Assembly (NCBI RefSeq): GCF_024505165.1
Contig: NZ_JANIBK010000018.1
Coordinates: 1-49,460 of the forward strand
Length of the DNA: 49,460 nt
Reading direction: 5' to 3'
Source: Methylomonas rivi
GTDB taxonomy: Bacteria; Pseudomonadota; Gammaproteobacteria; Methylococcales; Methylomonadaceae
Below the pieces are notes generated by a model. It did no database searches. It saw only the letters and a program-made list of their open reading frames with translations, and had not been told where the DNA came from. The position numbers were made by a program, and so were the translations under genes. This document shows positions 1 through 7,528 of the stretch, piece after piece (within the stretch, counting starts at the first letter, position 1; each line of letters begins with the position of its first letter).

Positions 1-2
1 AG

Positions 3-311
3 GCCGCCGGCCAGCCTTGGTTCGATGTGAGCGTGGACGGTTTGGACGGGCAGCGGGACGTATGGCTGCCGGAAGCGCTGGTCGATGCATCCGCCGCCCG
101 CTACCGGGCGGCCTTGGGCGAAATGACCGGCGAGCAGGTATTTACCCCGCGAGTGTATTCGAATGCAGCCCCGACGCCCGTAACCGTGGCGCCCGAAGCG
201 CGCGGGGAACTGCCGAATGCGATGCTTCCGTTTATAATGCCGGCCTTGAATACCGCGGCGTCCCCCGGTAAAACCGCCTCAGGCCAAGGAAAGAACCTTC
301 ACGATGAATAA
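3..311 (+). CDS. C-terminal part of an unrecognised protein (5' end outside window)
   Basis: A reading frame is open from the first bases of the window and ends at 309-311, giving the last 102 residues of a longer protein. I do not recognise the family. The fragment has a folded-looking stretch (around VWLPEALVDASAARYR) followed by a Pro/Ala-rich, low-complexity tail, as often seen at the disordered end of a protein. Its stop codon overlaps the start of the GH57 gene by 8 bases (ATGAATAA), so the two are probably co-transcribed and translationally coupled, which suggests a role in glycogen metabolism. Function cannot be assigned from this piece. Confidence 0.6.
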   Translation, partial: AAGQPWFDVSVDGLDGQRDVWLPEALVDASAARYRAALGEMTGEQVFTPRVYSNAAPTPVTVAPEARGELPNAMLPFIMPALNTAASPGKTASGQGKNLHDE

Positions 312-1911
312 AGGCTATCTCTGCATCGTTCTGCATGCCCATCTTCCCTATGTGCATCACCCGGAACACGACAGTTTTTTCGAAGAAAACTGGTTGTTCG
401 AGGCCATCACCGAATGTTATCTGCCTTTAATTGCCATGCTGGACAGGCTGCAGCAGGACAATATCCCTTGCCGGTTGACGCTGTCGCTGTCGCCGACCTT
501 GATTACCATGTTGCAGGATGAATTGCTGCGAGGCCGCTATTTACGGCACCTGCGGAAATTGCTGGAATTGGCCGGCAAGGAGGTGATCCGCACCGAAGGC
601 CAACCGCCGTTTAACGACCTGGCAAAGCGTTATAGGCGCGGGTATCTGGATGCGCTGCATGCTTACCAAAACCATTACCAGGGCGATTTGCTGGCGGCAT
701 TTGCCAAGCATCACCGCGGCGGCCGGCTGGAGTTGATCACCACGGCGGCCACGCACGGCTTTTTGCCCTTGCTGAATGTCAGCGAAGCGGCGGTGCGAAC
801 CCAGATCAAGGTCGGCATCGATAGCTTCAAGGCCTGCTTCGGTTTTGCGCCTAGCGGATTCTGGTTGCCGGAATGCGGCTTTTATCCAGGCCTGGAAGCA
901 GTGTTGCGGGATGCCGGGGTGGGGTATTTTTTTGTCGATACCCACGGCATCATGGATGCCGGCCAAGCGCCCCGGCATGGCGTTTATGCGCCGCTGGACT
1001 GCGGTAACGGCGTGATGGCTTTCGGCCGCGATCCGAGTTGTTCGCAACAGGTGTGGAGCGCCGAACAAGGCTATCCCGGCGACCCGGCCTACCGGGAGTA
1101 TTACCGCGACATCGGTTTCGATTTACCCTTGGATTATATTGCGCCTTATATTCTGGACGGCGTTACCCGTATCAATACCGGTATCAAATACCATCGCATT
1201 ACCGGACGGGATGCGCCGGTCAAGGCGGTTTACCAGCCTGACAAGGCCTTGGAAACGCTCGGCCGCCATGCCGAGGATTTTATCGGCAAGCGCCGGCGGC
1301 AAATTCGGGCCATCGGTCCGGAGATGGACAGGCCGCCCATTATCGTCGCCCCTTACGATGCGGAATTGTTCGGGCATTGGTGGCATGAAGGGCCGTTGTG
1401 GCTGGAACAGGTGTTACGCTTGGCCAGCTTGGAAGAAAACGGGGTGGAAACCGTCGGCTGCGGCGATTATCTGCAACGCCAGCCGCTGCAGCAGCAAGCC
1501 GTGCCGGCCATGTCGACCTGGGGCGACCAGGGCTATGCCGATTTTTGGCTGAACGAAACCAACGACTGGATTTATCCCTTGCTGCACCAAGCCAGCAACG
1601 AAATGGAAAAACTGGTCAGCGATCTGAAACCCTTCAAGGTCAGCGAACTGCAGCAACGGGCCTTGAATCAGGCCTTGAGATCGCTGCTGTTGGCGCAAGC
1701 GTCCGATTGGCCGTTTATCCTGAAATCCGGCACCACGGCCGACTACGCCAAGAAGCGCCTCACCGACCATTTGGCGCGCTTTAATTATCTGCACGATTGC
1801 ATACGCAAAAATCGTATCGACGAGCGCTATTTGACCGCGCTGGAAGTGATGGACGATATTTTTCCGGAAATCGATTTTCGCGACTACCATGCTCGCCAGC
1901 CTCAGGAGTAA
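304..1911 (+). CDS. GH57 1,4-alpha-glucan branching-type enzyme
   Basis: 535 residues, a usual length for the shorter GH57 branching enzymes (DUF1957 type). These form alpha-1,6 branches in glycogen by a retaining mechanism in the cytoplasm. The family motifs are visible in order: HAHLPY near residue 11, EGQPPFND near 98, WLPECGF with the expected nucleophile Glu190, and PYDAELFGHWW with the expected acid/base Asp352. The C-terminal 150 residues are helical, as in the family's C-terminal domain. The ATG at 304 overlaps the previous gene and has an AAGGAAAG about 9 bases upstream. The next gene carries starch-binding modules and starts 3 bases after the stop, so this is a small glycogen operon. 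The motifs are complete and the enzyme should be active; the exact reaction (branching, 4-alpha-glucanotransferase or amylase) cannot be settled by motifs alone. Confidence 0.88.
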   Translation: MNKGYLCIVLHAHLPYVHHPEHDSFFEENWLFEAITECYLPLIAMLDRLQQDNIPCRLTLSLSPTLITMLQDELLRGRYLRHLRKLLELAGKEVIRTEGQPPFNDLAKRYRRGYLDALHAYQNHYQGDLLAAFAKHHRGGRLELITTAATHGFLPLLNVSEAAVRTQIKVGIDSFKACFGFAPSGFWLPECGFYPGLEAVLRDAGVGYFFVDTHGIMDAGQAPRHGVYAPLDCGNGVMAFGRDPSCSQQVWSAEQGYPGDPAYREYYRDIGFDLPLDYIAPYILDGVTRINTGIKYHRITGRDAPVKAVYQPDKALETLGRHAEDFIGKRRRQIRAIGPEMDRPPIIVAPYDAELFGHWWHEGPLWLEQVLRLASLEENGVETVGCGDYLQRQPLQQQAVPAMSTWGDQGYADFWLNETNDWIYPLLHQASNEMEKLVSDLKPFKVSELQQRALNQALRSLLLAQASDWPFILKSGTTADYAKKRLTDHLARFNYLHDCIRKNRIDERYLTALEVMDDIFPEIDFRDYHARQPQE

Positions 1912-1914
1912 GCC

Positions 1915-3384
1915 ATGGCCGCCATTCAATGTTTAGCGGTGGAAAACACCATTGTCCGCAAAAAAGCCGGTAGCCAGCAGGTGCTGGTGTTTTTGCTGGC
2001 GGTGGAGAATCTGAGTTTCGATAAACAGGTCGATGTGGCCTGGGCTGGGCCGGATGGCGAATGGCATATGCTGGCCGCCCGGTATTTGGGGCCGCGCGGC
2101 GAGCAACAGGAATATTGGCAGGCACGGCTGGTATTGAACGGTAAATCCGGCCGCGAACCGGCCGCAATTGTCAGTTTCGCCTTGCGTTTGCGCTGCCGGG
2201 ACGGCGAGTTTTGGGATAACAACGGCGGTTGGAATTTTCAAAGCAAGCAGGGCAGCGGCGTTGCGTTGGCGCGCGGTTTGCGGCTACAAAACCTCCACAT
2301 TAAACCGAAGTTGGAAGACGGGCAGCGCTATGTGCAAATCAAGGTGGCGGTCGATCCGGACATGCGCGCCGAGGCGGTGTTATTGCATTGGACCGACGAC
2401 AATTGGCGGCACAGCCGGCAAACCCCATGCCACCGTAGCAAACGCCTGAAACAACGCGGCGCCCAGATATGGACGGCCCGTTTGAAGGCGGAAGACGCGT
2501 TTGCCCTACAGTACAGCATTTGCTGCCGAACCGCGCGGCAAGAGATTTGGGACAATAACGGCGGCAAAAACTATCAGACCGGCCGCGATCCGCTCAAGGT
2601 GATGATTTTAAACCTGCATTGTTATCAGGAGGACAGGCAGGACGACAAGCTGTCGCAAATCGCCAAGGCCATCAACGAACAGGCGGTGGATATCGTTTGC
2701 CTGCAGGAGGTAGCCGAGCACTGGAACAACGGCCATGGCGACTGGGCGTCCAATGCCGCCAACATCATCAACCAGCGTCTGAAACCGGCCATGCATCTTT
2801 ACACGGACTGGTCGCATCTGGGCTTCGACAAATACCGCGAGGGCGTGGCGATTTTAAGCCGTTACCCCTTGCACCATGCCCATTCGCGCTACGTTTCCGA
2901 TAGCCACGACGCCTACAGCATCCATTCCCGCAAAGTGGTGATGGCACAGGTACATGTGCCTTACATGGGGGCCGTCAATGTGTTTTCCGCCCATTTGAGC
3001 TGGTGGGAAGACGGCTTTCAGCAACAGTTCCAGCGCTTGGGCGAATGGGCCGGCGGCTTGCAGGACGATGCCGTCAAAGCCACCTTGTTGTGCGGCGACT
3101 TCAACATTGCCGCCGGCTCTATCGGCTATCGGCAGGTGGTGAACGGCAATCAATACGAAGACCAATATTTGGCCGCCAACCATCGGGGTTTGTTCGAAAA
3201 AATCTTCCGCGTCAACGACCCCCACTGGGGCAATCTGCTGGCGGACGATTACCGTATCGATTACATCTTTATGAATAAGTCCAGCGATTTGAGAGTCACT
3301 TCCGCGCGGGTAATCTTTACCGATTGGGACTACGGGCAAGTGTCCGACCATGTCGGCTATTTGATGACATTCGAACCGAAATAG
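1915..3384 (+). CDS. Tandem starch-binding (CBM21-like) modules fused to an endonuclease/exonuclease/phosphatase domain
   Basis: 489 residues, no signal peptide. Residues 1-115 and about 120-225 are two related beta-rich modules, each ending in the hallmark FWDNNGGWNF or IWDNNGGKNY, a signature of CBM21-type starch/glycogen-binding modules. From about 228 to the end is an EEP-fold hydrolase: NLHCYQ, CLQEV (metal-binding Glu), HLSWW, CGDFN, DYRIDYIF and the terminal SDHVG catalytic Asp-His are all present, so the hydrolase looks active. EEP enzymes cleave phosphodiesters or phosphomonoesters (nucleic acids, inositol phosphates, sphingomyelin). Fused to glycogen-binding modules and lying 3 bases downstream of a GH57 glycogen enzyme, it may act on phosphate groups at glycogen granules; this is inference. 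A nuclease held on glycogen is the alternative. Confidence 0.8.
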   Translation: MAAIQCLAVENTIVRKKAGSQQVLVFLLAVENLSFDKQVDVAWAGPDGEWHMLAARYLGPRGEQQEYWQARLVLNGKSGREPAAIVSFALRLRCRDGEFWDNNGGWNFQSKQGSGVALARGLRLQNLHIKPKLEDGQRYVQIKVAVDPDMRAEAVLLHWTDDNWRHSRQTPCHRSKRLKQRGAQIWTARLKAEDAFALQYSICCRTARQEIWDNNGGKNYQTGRDPLKVMILNLHCYQEDRQDDKLSQIAKAINEQAVDIVCLQEVAEHWNNGHGDWASNAANIINQRLKPAMHLYTDWSHLGFDKYREGVAILSRYPLHHAHSRYVSDSHDAYSIHSRKVVMAQVHVPYMGAVNVFSAHLSWWEDGFQQQFQRLGEWAGGLQDDAVKATLLCGDFNIAAGSIGYRQVVNGNQYEDQYLAANHRGLFEKIFRVNDPHWGNLLADDYRIDYIFMNKSSDLRVTSARVIFTDWDYGQVSDHVGYLMTFEPK

Positions 3385-3416
3385 TTTTCAGGCGCTTTCG
3401 GCGATTAGCCGGTAAG

Positions 3417-3440
3417 AAAATCCCCCTTGTTTCAGGGGGA
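3417..3440 (-). terminator. Rho-independent terminator of the small minus-strand gene
   Basis: TCCCCCT (3421-3427) and AGGGGGA (3434-3440) form a 7-bp stem with a 6-base loop. Read on the minus strand it is followed by TTTTCTT. It lies about 65 bases beyond the stop of the minus-strand gene ending at 3504. On the plus strand there is no T run, so it would not serve the CBM-EEP gene well. Confidence 0.6.
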
Positions 3441-3503
3441 GGGTGGATGTTATCCGCGCCTCAAGGTCGAGGCGCTAAAAATACCGGGCGATGATGGTCC
3501 GTA

Positions 3504-3764
3504 TTAAGCCATTTTTTCAGGCGGGCAGGCTTGCTCCGCGGGCAATGCCGCGCGCAGTTCCTGAATCAGAAAACGTTTCAGGCCGCGGCCCAAGCGTTGC
3601 GCCAAAAGCGTAACGGCTCTTTCTTTGCTGACGAAAGTGGCGGGTTGCCTGCCCTTGCGGTGTTTGGTCAGGGCTTTGCGCGCGGAGGGGCGCAGATAGC
3701 ATTCCGTGCCCGAAGGCAGCGTCGTGTCCAAGTCTCTTAGTAGATGGGGGGTGATTTTATTCAT
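3504..3764 (-). CDS. Small basic hypothetical protein, 86 aa
   Basis: 86 residues, rich in Arg, Lys and Leu, with no signal peptide or membrane segment. I do not recognise the family. The first 45 residues contain a short arginine/lysine-rich stretch (RPSARKALTKHRKGR); the rest is probably helical (RAVTLLAQRLGRGLKRFL). The start is supported by GGAG 7 bases and AAGGAG 14 bases upstream, and a terminator-like hairpin follows the stop, so it looks like a complete single-gene transcription unit. The charge would suit a nucleic-acid-binding or ribosome-associated protein, but nothing specific supports that. Confidence 0.55.
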   Translation of the reverse strand: MNKITPHLLRDLDTTLPSGTECYLRPSARKALTKHRKGRQPATFVSKERAVTLLAQRLGRGLKRFLIQELRAALPAEQACPPEKMA

Positions 3765-3871
3765 GGCATTCTCCAGTCTCCTTGCGGAGCGTTGGGTAAT
3801 TCCTATACCAGGAAAAGGTCGAACTCCCGACCTGTTATTTAGAAAAAATAACGTGATTAAAATAGCAATTT

Positions 3872-3908
3872 CCGCCTAAAAAGCAATCGAATTTTTTAGG
3901 GCGGTTTT
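3872..3908 (+). terminator. Hairpin plus T run upstream of the PLD-like gene
   Basis: CCGCCTAAAAA (3872-3882) pairs with TTTTTTAGGGCGG (3892-3904) with one bulged base, followed by TTTT. It resembles an intrinsic terminator on the plus strand but has no plus-strand gene immediately upstream. It may block read-through into the PLD gene or act in its leader. The rest of 3765-4016 holds a short AT palindrome (GTTATTT/AAATAAC, 3834-3852) and nothing else I can support. Confidence 0.35.
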
Positions 3909-4016
3909 GATGGATAGGCTTGACAGCGGGAAAATCGTTGATCCCTGGAATGGCAATTCTGAATCCCCCGGCTATTTGGTGCATAATTCCCCATCTGATT
4001 TATTCCGGACAACGAT

Positions 4017-5609
4017 ATGCAAGTCGCAGAACATTATGCAAGACCCGTGTTTGGCAAGCTGGGGGGGTATTTCCAACGCGTTAACGATTTCAAGGATACC
4101 TTTAATTTGCGCTGGGGCAGGATAGAGTTCGACATGTACCACGGCATGTCGGCCAACCTGAAGGTGGTTCTATGGGTATACCGGGATAACGTCTGCGAGA
4201 AATATATCGTCGATACCGATGCCTACGATATTCAATGGGACCGGCATAAACGCGCCACCCGGGATTTTTTCATTCTGCCCAGTTCGGTGCATTTCGGCAA
4301 AATCAACTGCATCAAGTTTTCCTTTATCGTGCATCTGGGCGAGCATTCCATCGCTTCCCGGAACGAATACATCTTTATGGATTGGTACCAGCTGCAGGAC
4401 GGCAATCATCAGCAGCGTACTATTACCGACGAACATGCCACGGCCAATTATTACCGCACCTACGAACTGAATCCCGGCGAATTGCAAGCCGATGCGGATT
4501 GGTACAACCACCACTTTCATTCGCTGAATCTGATCCCCAAATTCACCAAGGGTCAGCAATATCATCCCTACCACCCCAAGCGCTTTATTCACGACCATAT
4601 CGACAAGGTGATCATGGCCAAGCGGGATAATCCCAACCGGCTGTGTACCATTAAAGTCAGCGTGGACTGCATAGACGACAACGACTTTGTGAATCATCTG
4701 ATCCACGCCAGCCATCAGGGGGTGTGGGTGCAATGCGTGGTGGATTGGCGCAAGATGACCTTGACCAACAGCCAGACTTACGCCAACCTGAAACGCTCCG
4801 GCATCGAGTTGATCGGGGTGTTCTGCACGCCCAAGCACCATTTGATCGAAGTCGAGCCGGACATGCATACCAAGTTCGTCATATTCAATGATGAAGACTG
4901 TATTTTGGGGTCGTTCAATATCACCTTCGACCGCTGGTGGGCCAACTGGGAATCGGGCATGACCTTTCATTCCAAGGGTGTCTGCCGTTTGCTGGACAAT
5001 ATTTTCCAAAGCCAGCGCGGCGGCGTGATTCAAAAATACGGCATCGACCCGCTCAGCCCGTTCAACCTGCTGTATACCTTCGGCCGGCATACCATGGCCA
5101 ACAGCCAGGTCTATCGTCCGCATCATGCCATTCTGGCGGAAATTCACCGGGCCAGGCATTCGATCAAGATTTGCCTGTTTTTGATCGGCGATCTGTTGGG
5201 CGATCATCACGATAGCGTCGTCAATGCCCTGATTCAGGCCAAGGAACGCGGGGTGGACGTGCAGATTTTGTTCAACGGCCATCTGGCCCGCCAGGGCCGT
5301 ATCGGCGTGGAGCGGCCGATGCACGAGGAATTGAACCGGCCGCTGCTGCCCGCCGTGCAGCGTTTAAAGTGGGGTGGGATTCGGGTAGGCTTGGTGTATG
5401 GGCAGGACGACCATCCGGTGCCTTATTCGCCGATACATTCCAAGTATTGCGTGATAGACAATTACATCGTCATAGAAGGCAGTTTCAACTGGTATAACAC
5501 CTCGGTGTTCTCCCACGACTTGATCGTGGTGGCCGCCAACCACGATGTGGCCAAACCCTACTTATACGAGTTCGATCAAATCCAGCGCTTATTCAGAGTC
5601 TATTTCTGA
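4017..5609 (+). CDS. Phospholipase D-like protein with two HKD-type motifs, the first altered
   Basis: 530 residues, no signal peptide. The N-terminal 185 residues are an unrecognised, probably beta-rich domain. From about 190 there are two PLD-like halves. The second has a perfect HxK(x4)D(x6)GSxN motif: HSKYCVID...GSFN with His474. The first reads HTKFVIFN...GSFN with His284, so the Asp of the motif is Asn (an Asp lies one residue further on). PLD-family proteins hydrolyse or transfer phosphodiester bonds in lipids or nucleic acids through the paired histidines, both present here. The gene ends within the 3' end of the convergent modE-type gene (21-base overlap). A degenerate copy of its last 233 bases occurs at 6600-6832. 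Substrate is unknown; a nuclease, cardiolipin synthase-like or lipid-acting role are all possible. Confidence 0.8.
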   Translation: MQVAEHYARPVFGKLGGYFQRVNDFKDTFNLRWGRIEFDMYHGMSANLKVVLWVYRDNVCEKYIVDTDAYDIQWDRHKRATRDFFILPSSVHFGKINCIKFSFIVHLGEHSIASRNEYIFMDWYQLQDGNHQQRTITDEHATANYYRTYELNPGELQADADWYNHHFHSLNLIPKFTKGQQYHPYHPKRFIHDHIDKVIMAKRDNPNRLCTIKVSVDCIDDNDFVNHLIHASHQGVWVQCVVDWRKMTLTNSQTYANLKRSGIELIGVFCTPKHHLIEVEPDMHTKFVIFNDEDCILGSFNITFDRWWANWESGMTFHSKGVCRLLDNIFQSQRGGVIQKYGIDPLSPFNLLYTFGRHTMANSQVYRPHHAILAEIHRARHSIKICLFLIGDLLGDHHDSVVNALIQAKERGVDVQILFNGHLARQGRIGVERPMHEELNRPLLPAVQRLKWGGIRVGLVYGQDDHPVPYSPIHSKYCVIDNYIVIEGSFNWYNTSVFSHDLIVVAANHDVAKPYLYEFDQIQRLFRVYF

Positions 5610-6452
5610 AACGGATCCCTGACCCTCCGTCGGTTGTAACGCCGCCAGGAGTAGCGCGTTACTTTTGAATAATGCGTGGCAAGCGCTGTTTTTCTTCAAG
5701 TTCAGGTTGCGCAAACTGGTCAAGGTAATCGAGGCCGACAGGGTGTCCCCGCCCGGCAGGCGCAGAATTACTTCGGTGTCCACCCCGTCTTGCAGAATAC
5801 GTATCACCTGTCCGGTTAAGCAGTTGCGGGCCGAGAACGGCGGTAGCGTCGCCACCGCCAGCATGATTTCCGAAGCATTGACCAGTACCAGCACCTCGCA
5901 ACCGGTGCTAAGAGCCAACGTTTGCCATTCGTCCATGGTTACGGAGGCGACGACGCGATCGCCGCCTTTCAGCGCCACGTGTACTTCAGCGGTTACAGCG
6001 CCGGTAACGATTTCGGTAACCGTGCCGAATAGCTGGTTTGTAGCGCTGGTTTTAACGGCCAAGGGTTTTAACAGCAGCATTATGTCGGGATCGTTCGTGA
6101 GCTTGCCGTTGAGTTCCGCTAAGAATACCTGGTGTTGCTGTTCCAACGTCGTGAACAGGTTCAATAACGCTTGGCCGGCTGCCGTCAATCGAGTGCCGCC
6201 GCCTTTGCTGCCACCGGTAGCCGTCGATATCAGAACTTTGGGAGCCATGTTATTGGCACGCTCTATGATCTGCCAGGCTCCCTTGTAACTCAAGCCGGCC
6301 AATTTAGCCGCTTGGTTGATCGATCCGGTTTCTTCTATCGCTCTCAGCAAGTTCAGCATGCGGGTATCCAGCATGCCGGCCAAGCGCAATTTGCCGGTGA
6401 CCCAGCGGTAATCGGGATATGTTGCTTTGTGCTGAGTCGGATTTTTGGCCAT
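5589..6452 (-). CDS. modE: ModE-type molybdate-responsive transcriptional regulator
   Basis: 287 residues, close to the 260-270 of classical ModE. Residues about 25-110 form the LysR-like winged helix typical of ModE (LLRAIEETGSINQAAKLAGLSYKGAW, then the conserved GGSKGGGTRLTAAG). Residues about 145-205 and 215-275 are two molbindin (MOP/TOBE) domains: NQLFGTVTEIVTGAVTAEV and NCLTGQVIRILQDGVDTEV are the typical starts, which bind molybdate or tungstate in the dimer. With metal bound, ModE usually represses the modABC transporter and activates molybdoenzyme genes. No mod genes adjoin it here, so it acts at a distance. Its 3' end overlaps the PLD gene tail to tail, and the gene sits between the PLD gene and its decayed partial copy. 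Confidence 0.85.
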   Translation of the reverse strand: MAKNPTQHKATYPDYRWVTGKLRLAGMLDTRMLNLLRAIEETGSINQAAKLAGLSYKGAWQIIERANNMAPKVLISTATGGSKGGGTRLTAAGQALLNLFTTLEQQHQVFLAELNGKLTNDPDIMLLLKPLAVKTSATNQLFGTVTEIVTGAVTAEVHVALKGGDRVVASVTMDEWQTLALSTGCEVLVLVNASEIMLAVATLPPFSARNCLTGQVIRILQDGVDTEVILRLPGGDTLSASITLTSLRNLNLKKNSACHALFKSNALLLAALQPTEGQGSVSEIDSE

Positions 6453-6599
6453 TTTTTGTTAAATGTAATCAAGTGCGTTGCGAAAAGATGTCGGAAGCCT
6501 GTTAATTTCGGCTCTAAAGTCAGTTTCCCGCCCATCATTTTTTGACTTGACGGAATCTTACTGCAGGATGCATACAAAGTAGAAATTTGTTTACCGTCA

Positions 6600-6832
6600 G
6601 GATTCGGGTAGGCTTGGTGTACGGCCAGGAGGATCATCCGGTGCCGTATTCGCCGATACTTTCCAAGTATTGCGTGATAGACAATTACATCGTCATAGAA
6701 GGCAGTTTCAACGGGTATAACACCTCAGTGTTCTCCCACGACTTGATCGTGGTGGCCGCCAACCACGATGCGGCCAAACCCTATTTATACGAATTCGACC
6801 AGATTCAGCGTTCGTTCCGGGTATTTTATTAG
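6600..6832 (+). pseudogene. Decayed partial copy of the PLD-like gene (C-terminal 77 codons)
   Basis: Bases 6600-6832 align without gaps to 5377-5609, the end of the PLD gene, with about 25 differences in 233 by hand count. The frame remains open to a TAG. The catalytic His of the HKD motif is Leu (LSKYCVID) and GSFNWYN has become GSFNGYN, so the piece cannot be catalytic. The first PLD half and the N-terminal domain are absent. A short frame from 6587 would give an 81-residue product starting MFTVR, but no good ribosome-binding site precedes it. Many differences are at third codon positions, which suggests divergence for a time under selection as part of a full second gene that was later truncated. 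Confidence 0.8.
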
Positions 6833-6837
6833 GCCGG

Positions 6838-7242
6838 TCATTCCTTCAGCCCATCGATGTATTTGCCCAGCTTTTTATCCATTTTGGTCGTATGCATGGC
6901 GAACCAGTCGAACATATACACAACTACCGCTTCAAGGGAGATGCGGTCGGTGGCGTAGGCGTGTATCCGTTCGTCCAGCAGCGCCAATAATTCCGCGTGT
7001 TTTTGTTGGTGCTCGGGGTAATCCGGGTAGCCGGTTCTCAGCATGATGTTTTCTTCGCTGAAAAAATGAAAATCGGCGTATTTTTTAACCTCGTTCAATA
7101 AACGCATGCACCAAGCCTTGGGTTCTCCGGTTTCCGAGGCTTGGGATACGCTACGGATCAAATCCAGAAACACCTGATGTTCGTGGTCGATGCGCAGGTG
7201 ACCAACCTCAAAGCGTTTGTCCCAGCGGATGTCGATTGCCAT
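6838..7242 (-). CDS. Bacteriohemerythrin
   Basis: 134 residues, the normal length of a single-domain bacteriohemerythrin, a four-helix bundle that binds O2 at a di-iron site. All seven ligands are present at canonical spacing: His22 (DHEH), His59 and Glu63 (HFFSE), His78 and His82 (HQQKH), and His117 and Asp122 (HTTKMD). In methanotrophs this protein is known to deliver O2 to particulate methane monooxygenase, and it serves as an O2 store or sensor in other microaerophiles; which role applies here is inference. It is transcribed alone on the minus strand and its stop lies 6 bases beyond the end of the PLD remnant on the opposite strand. Confidence 0.92.
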   Translation of the reverse strand: MAIDIRWDKRFEVGHLRIDHEHQVFLDLIRSVSQASETGEPKAWCMRLLNEVKKYADFHFFSEENIMLRTGYPDYPEHQQKHAELLALLDERIHAYATDRISLEAVVVYMFDWFAMHTTKMDKKLGKYIDGLKE

Positions 7243-7310
7243 GAGCGTGCCTCGGTATAGGGGATGGATGTTTAGAATAAGCTATTCAATCGATTCGACA
7301 ATATTATTTT

Positions 7311-7446
7311 GTAATTATTCAGCGAATGCCAGCCGTAACCCAACGCATCGGCTTATGGCGGTGCAATGGCTTCAATTGTTGGGTTACGCTCTATCGAGCA
7401 ACCTACGCAATTGATCCGCATCGGCTGGCATTCACTGAATAGTTAC
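7311..7446. mobile_element. MITE-like element, 136 bp, with 25-bp terminal inverted repeats
   Basis: The 25 bases at 7311-7335 are the inverted complement of 7422-7446 with two mismatches. Inside, GTAACCCAAC (7335-7344) is matched in inverse by GTTGGGTTAC (7377-7386), giving a nested palindrome. No coding frame fits. The size, nested inverted repeats and intergenic location between two minus-strand genes fit a miniature inverted-repeat transposable element or a related REP-type element moved in trans. I cannot identify the partner transposase or count copies from this window. Confidence 0.6.
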
Positions 7447-7476
7447 CGTTATTTTTTATAACCGCTTGATAAATAT

Positions 7477-7500
7477 GCCGCCCGGCCCGAGCCGGACGGC
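7477..7500 (-). terminator. Probable terminator of the PPi-PEPCK gene
   Basis: GCCGCCCGGC (7477-7486) and GCCGGACGGC (7491-7500) form a 10-bp GC-rich stem (one G-U pair) with a 4-base loop. On the minus strand it lies about 30 bases past the stop at 7529 and is followed by ATATTTAT, a weak T tract. Confidence 0.5.
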
Positions 7501-7528
7501 GGAAAAACGAATCCGGGTCAATCATGGG

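Noticed and set aside
4170-5324. Open frame of 384 codons on the minus strand
   Set aside because: Antisense shadow of the PLD-like gene, which has clear motifs; the antisense product has none.
6542-6578. TTGACG...CATACA as a promoter for the PLD remnant
   Set aside because: The -10 is weak and the spacing is 18 or 20 depending on the box chosen; the region is more likely the upstream area of the divergent modE gene.
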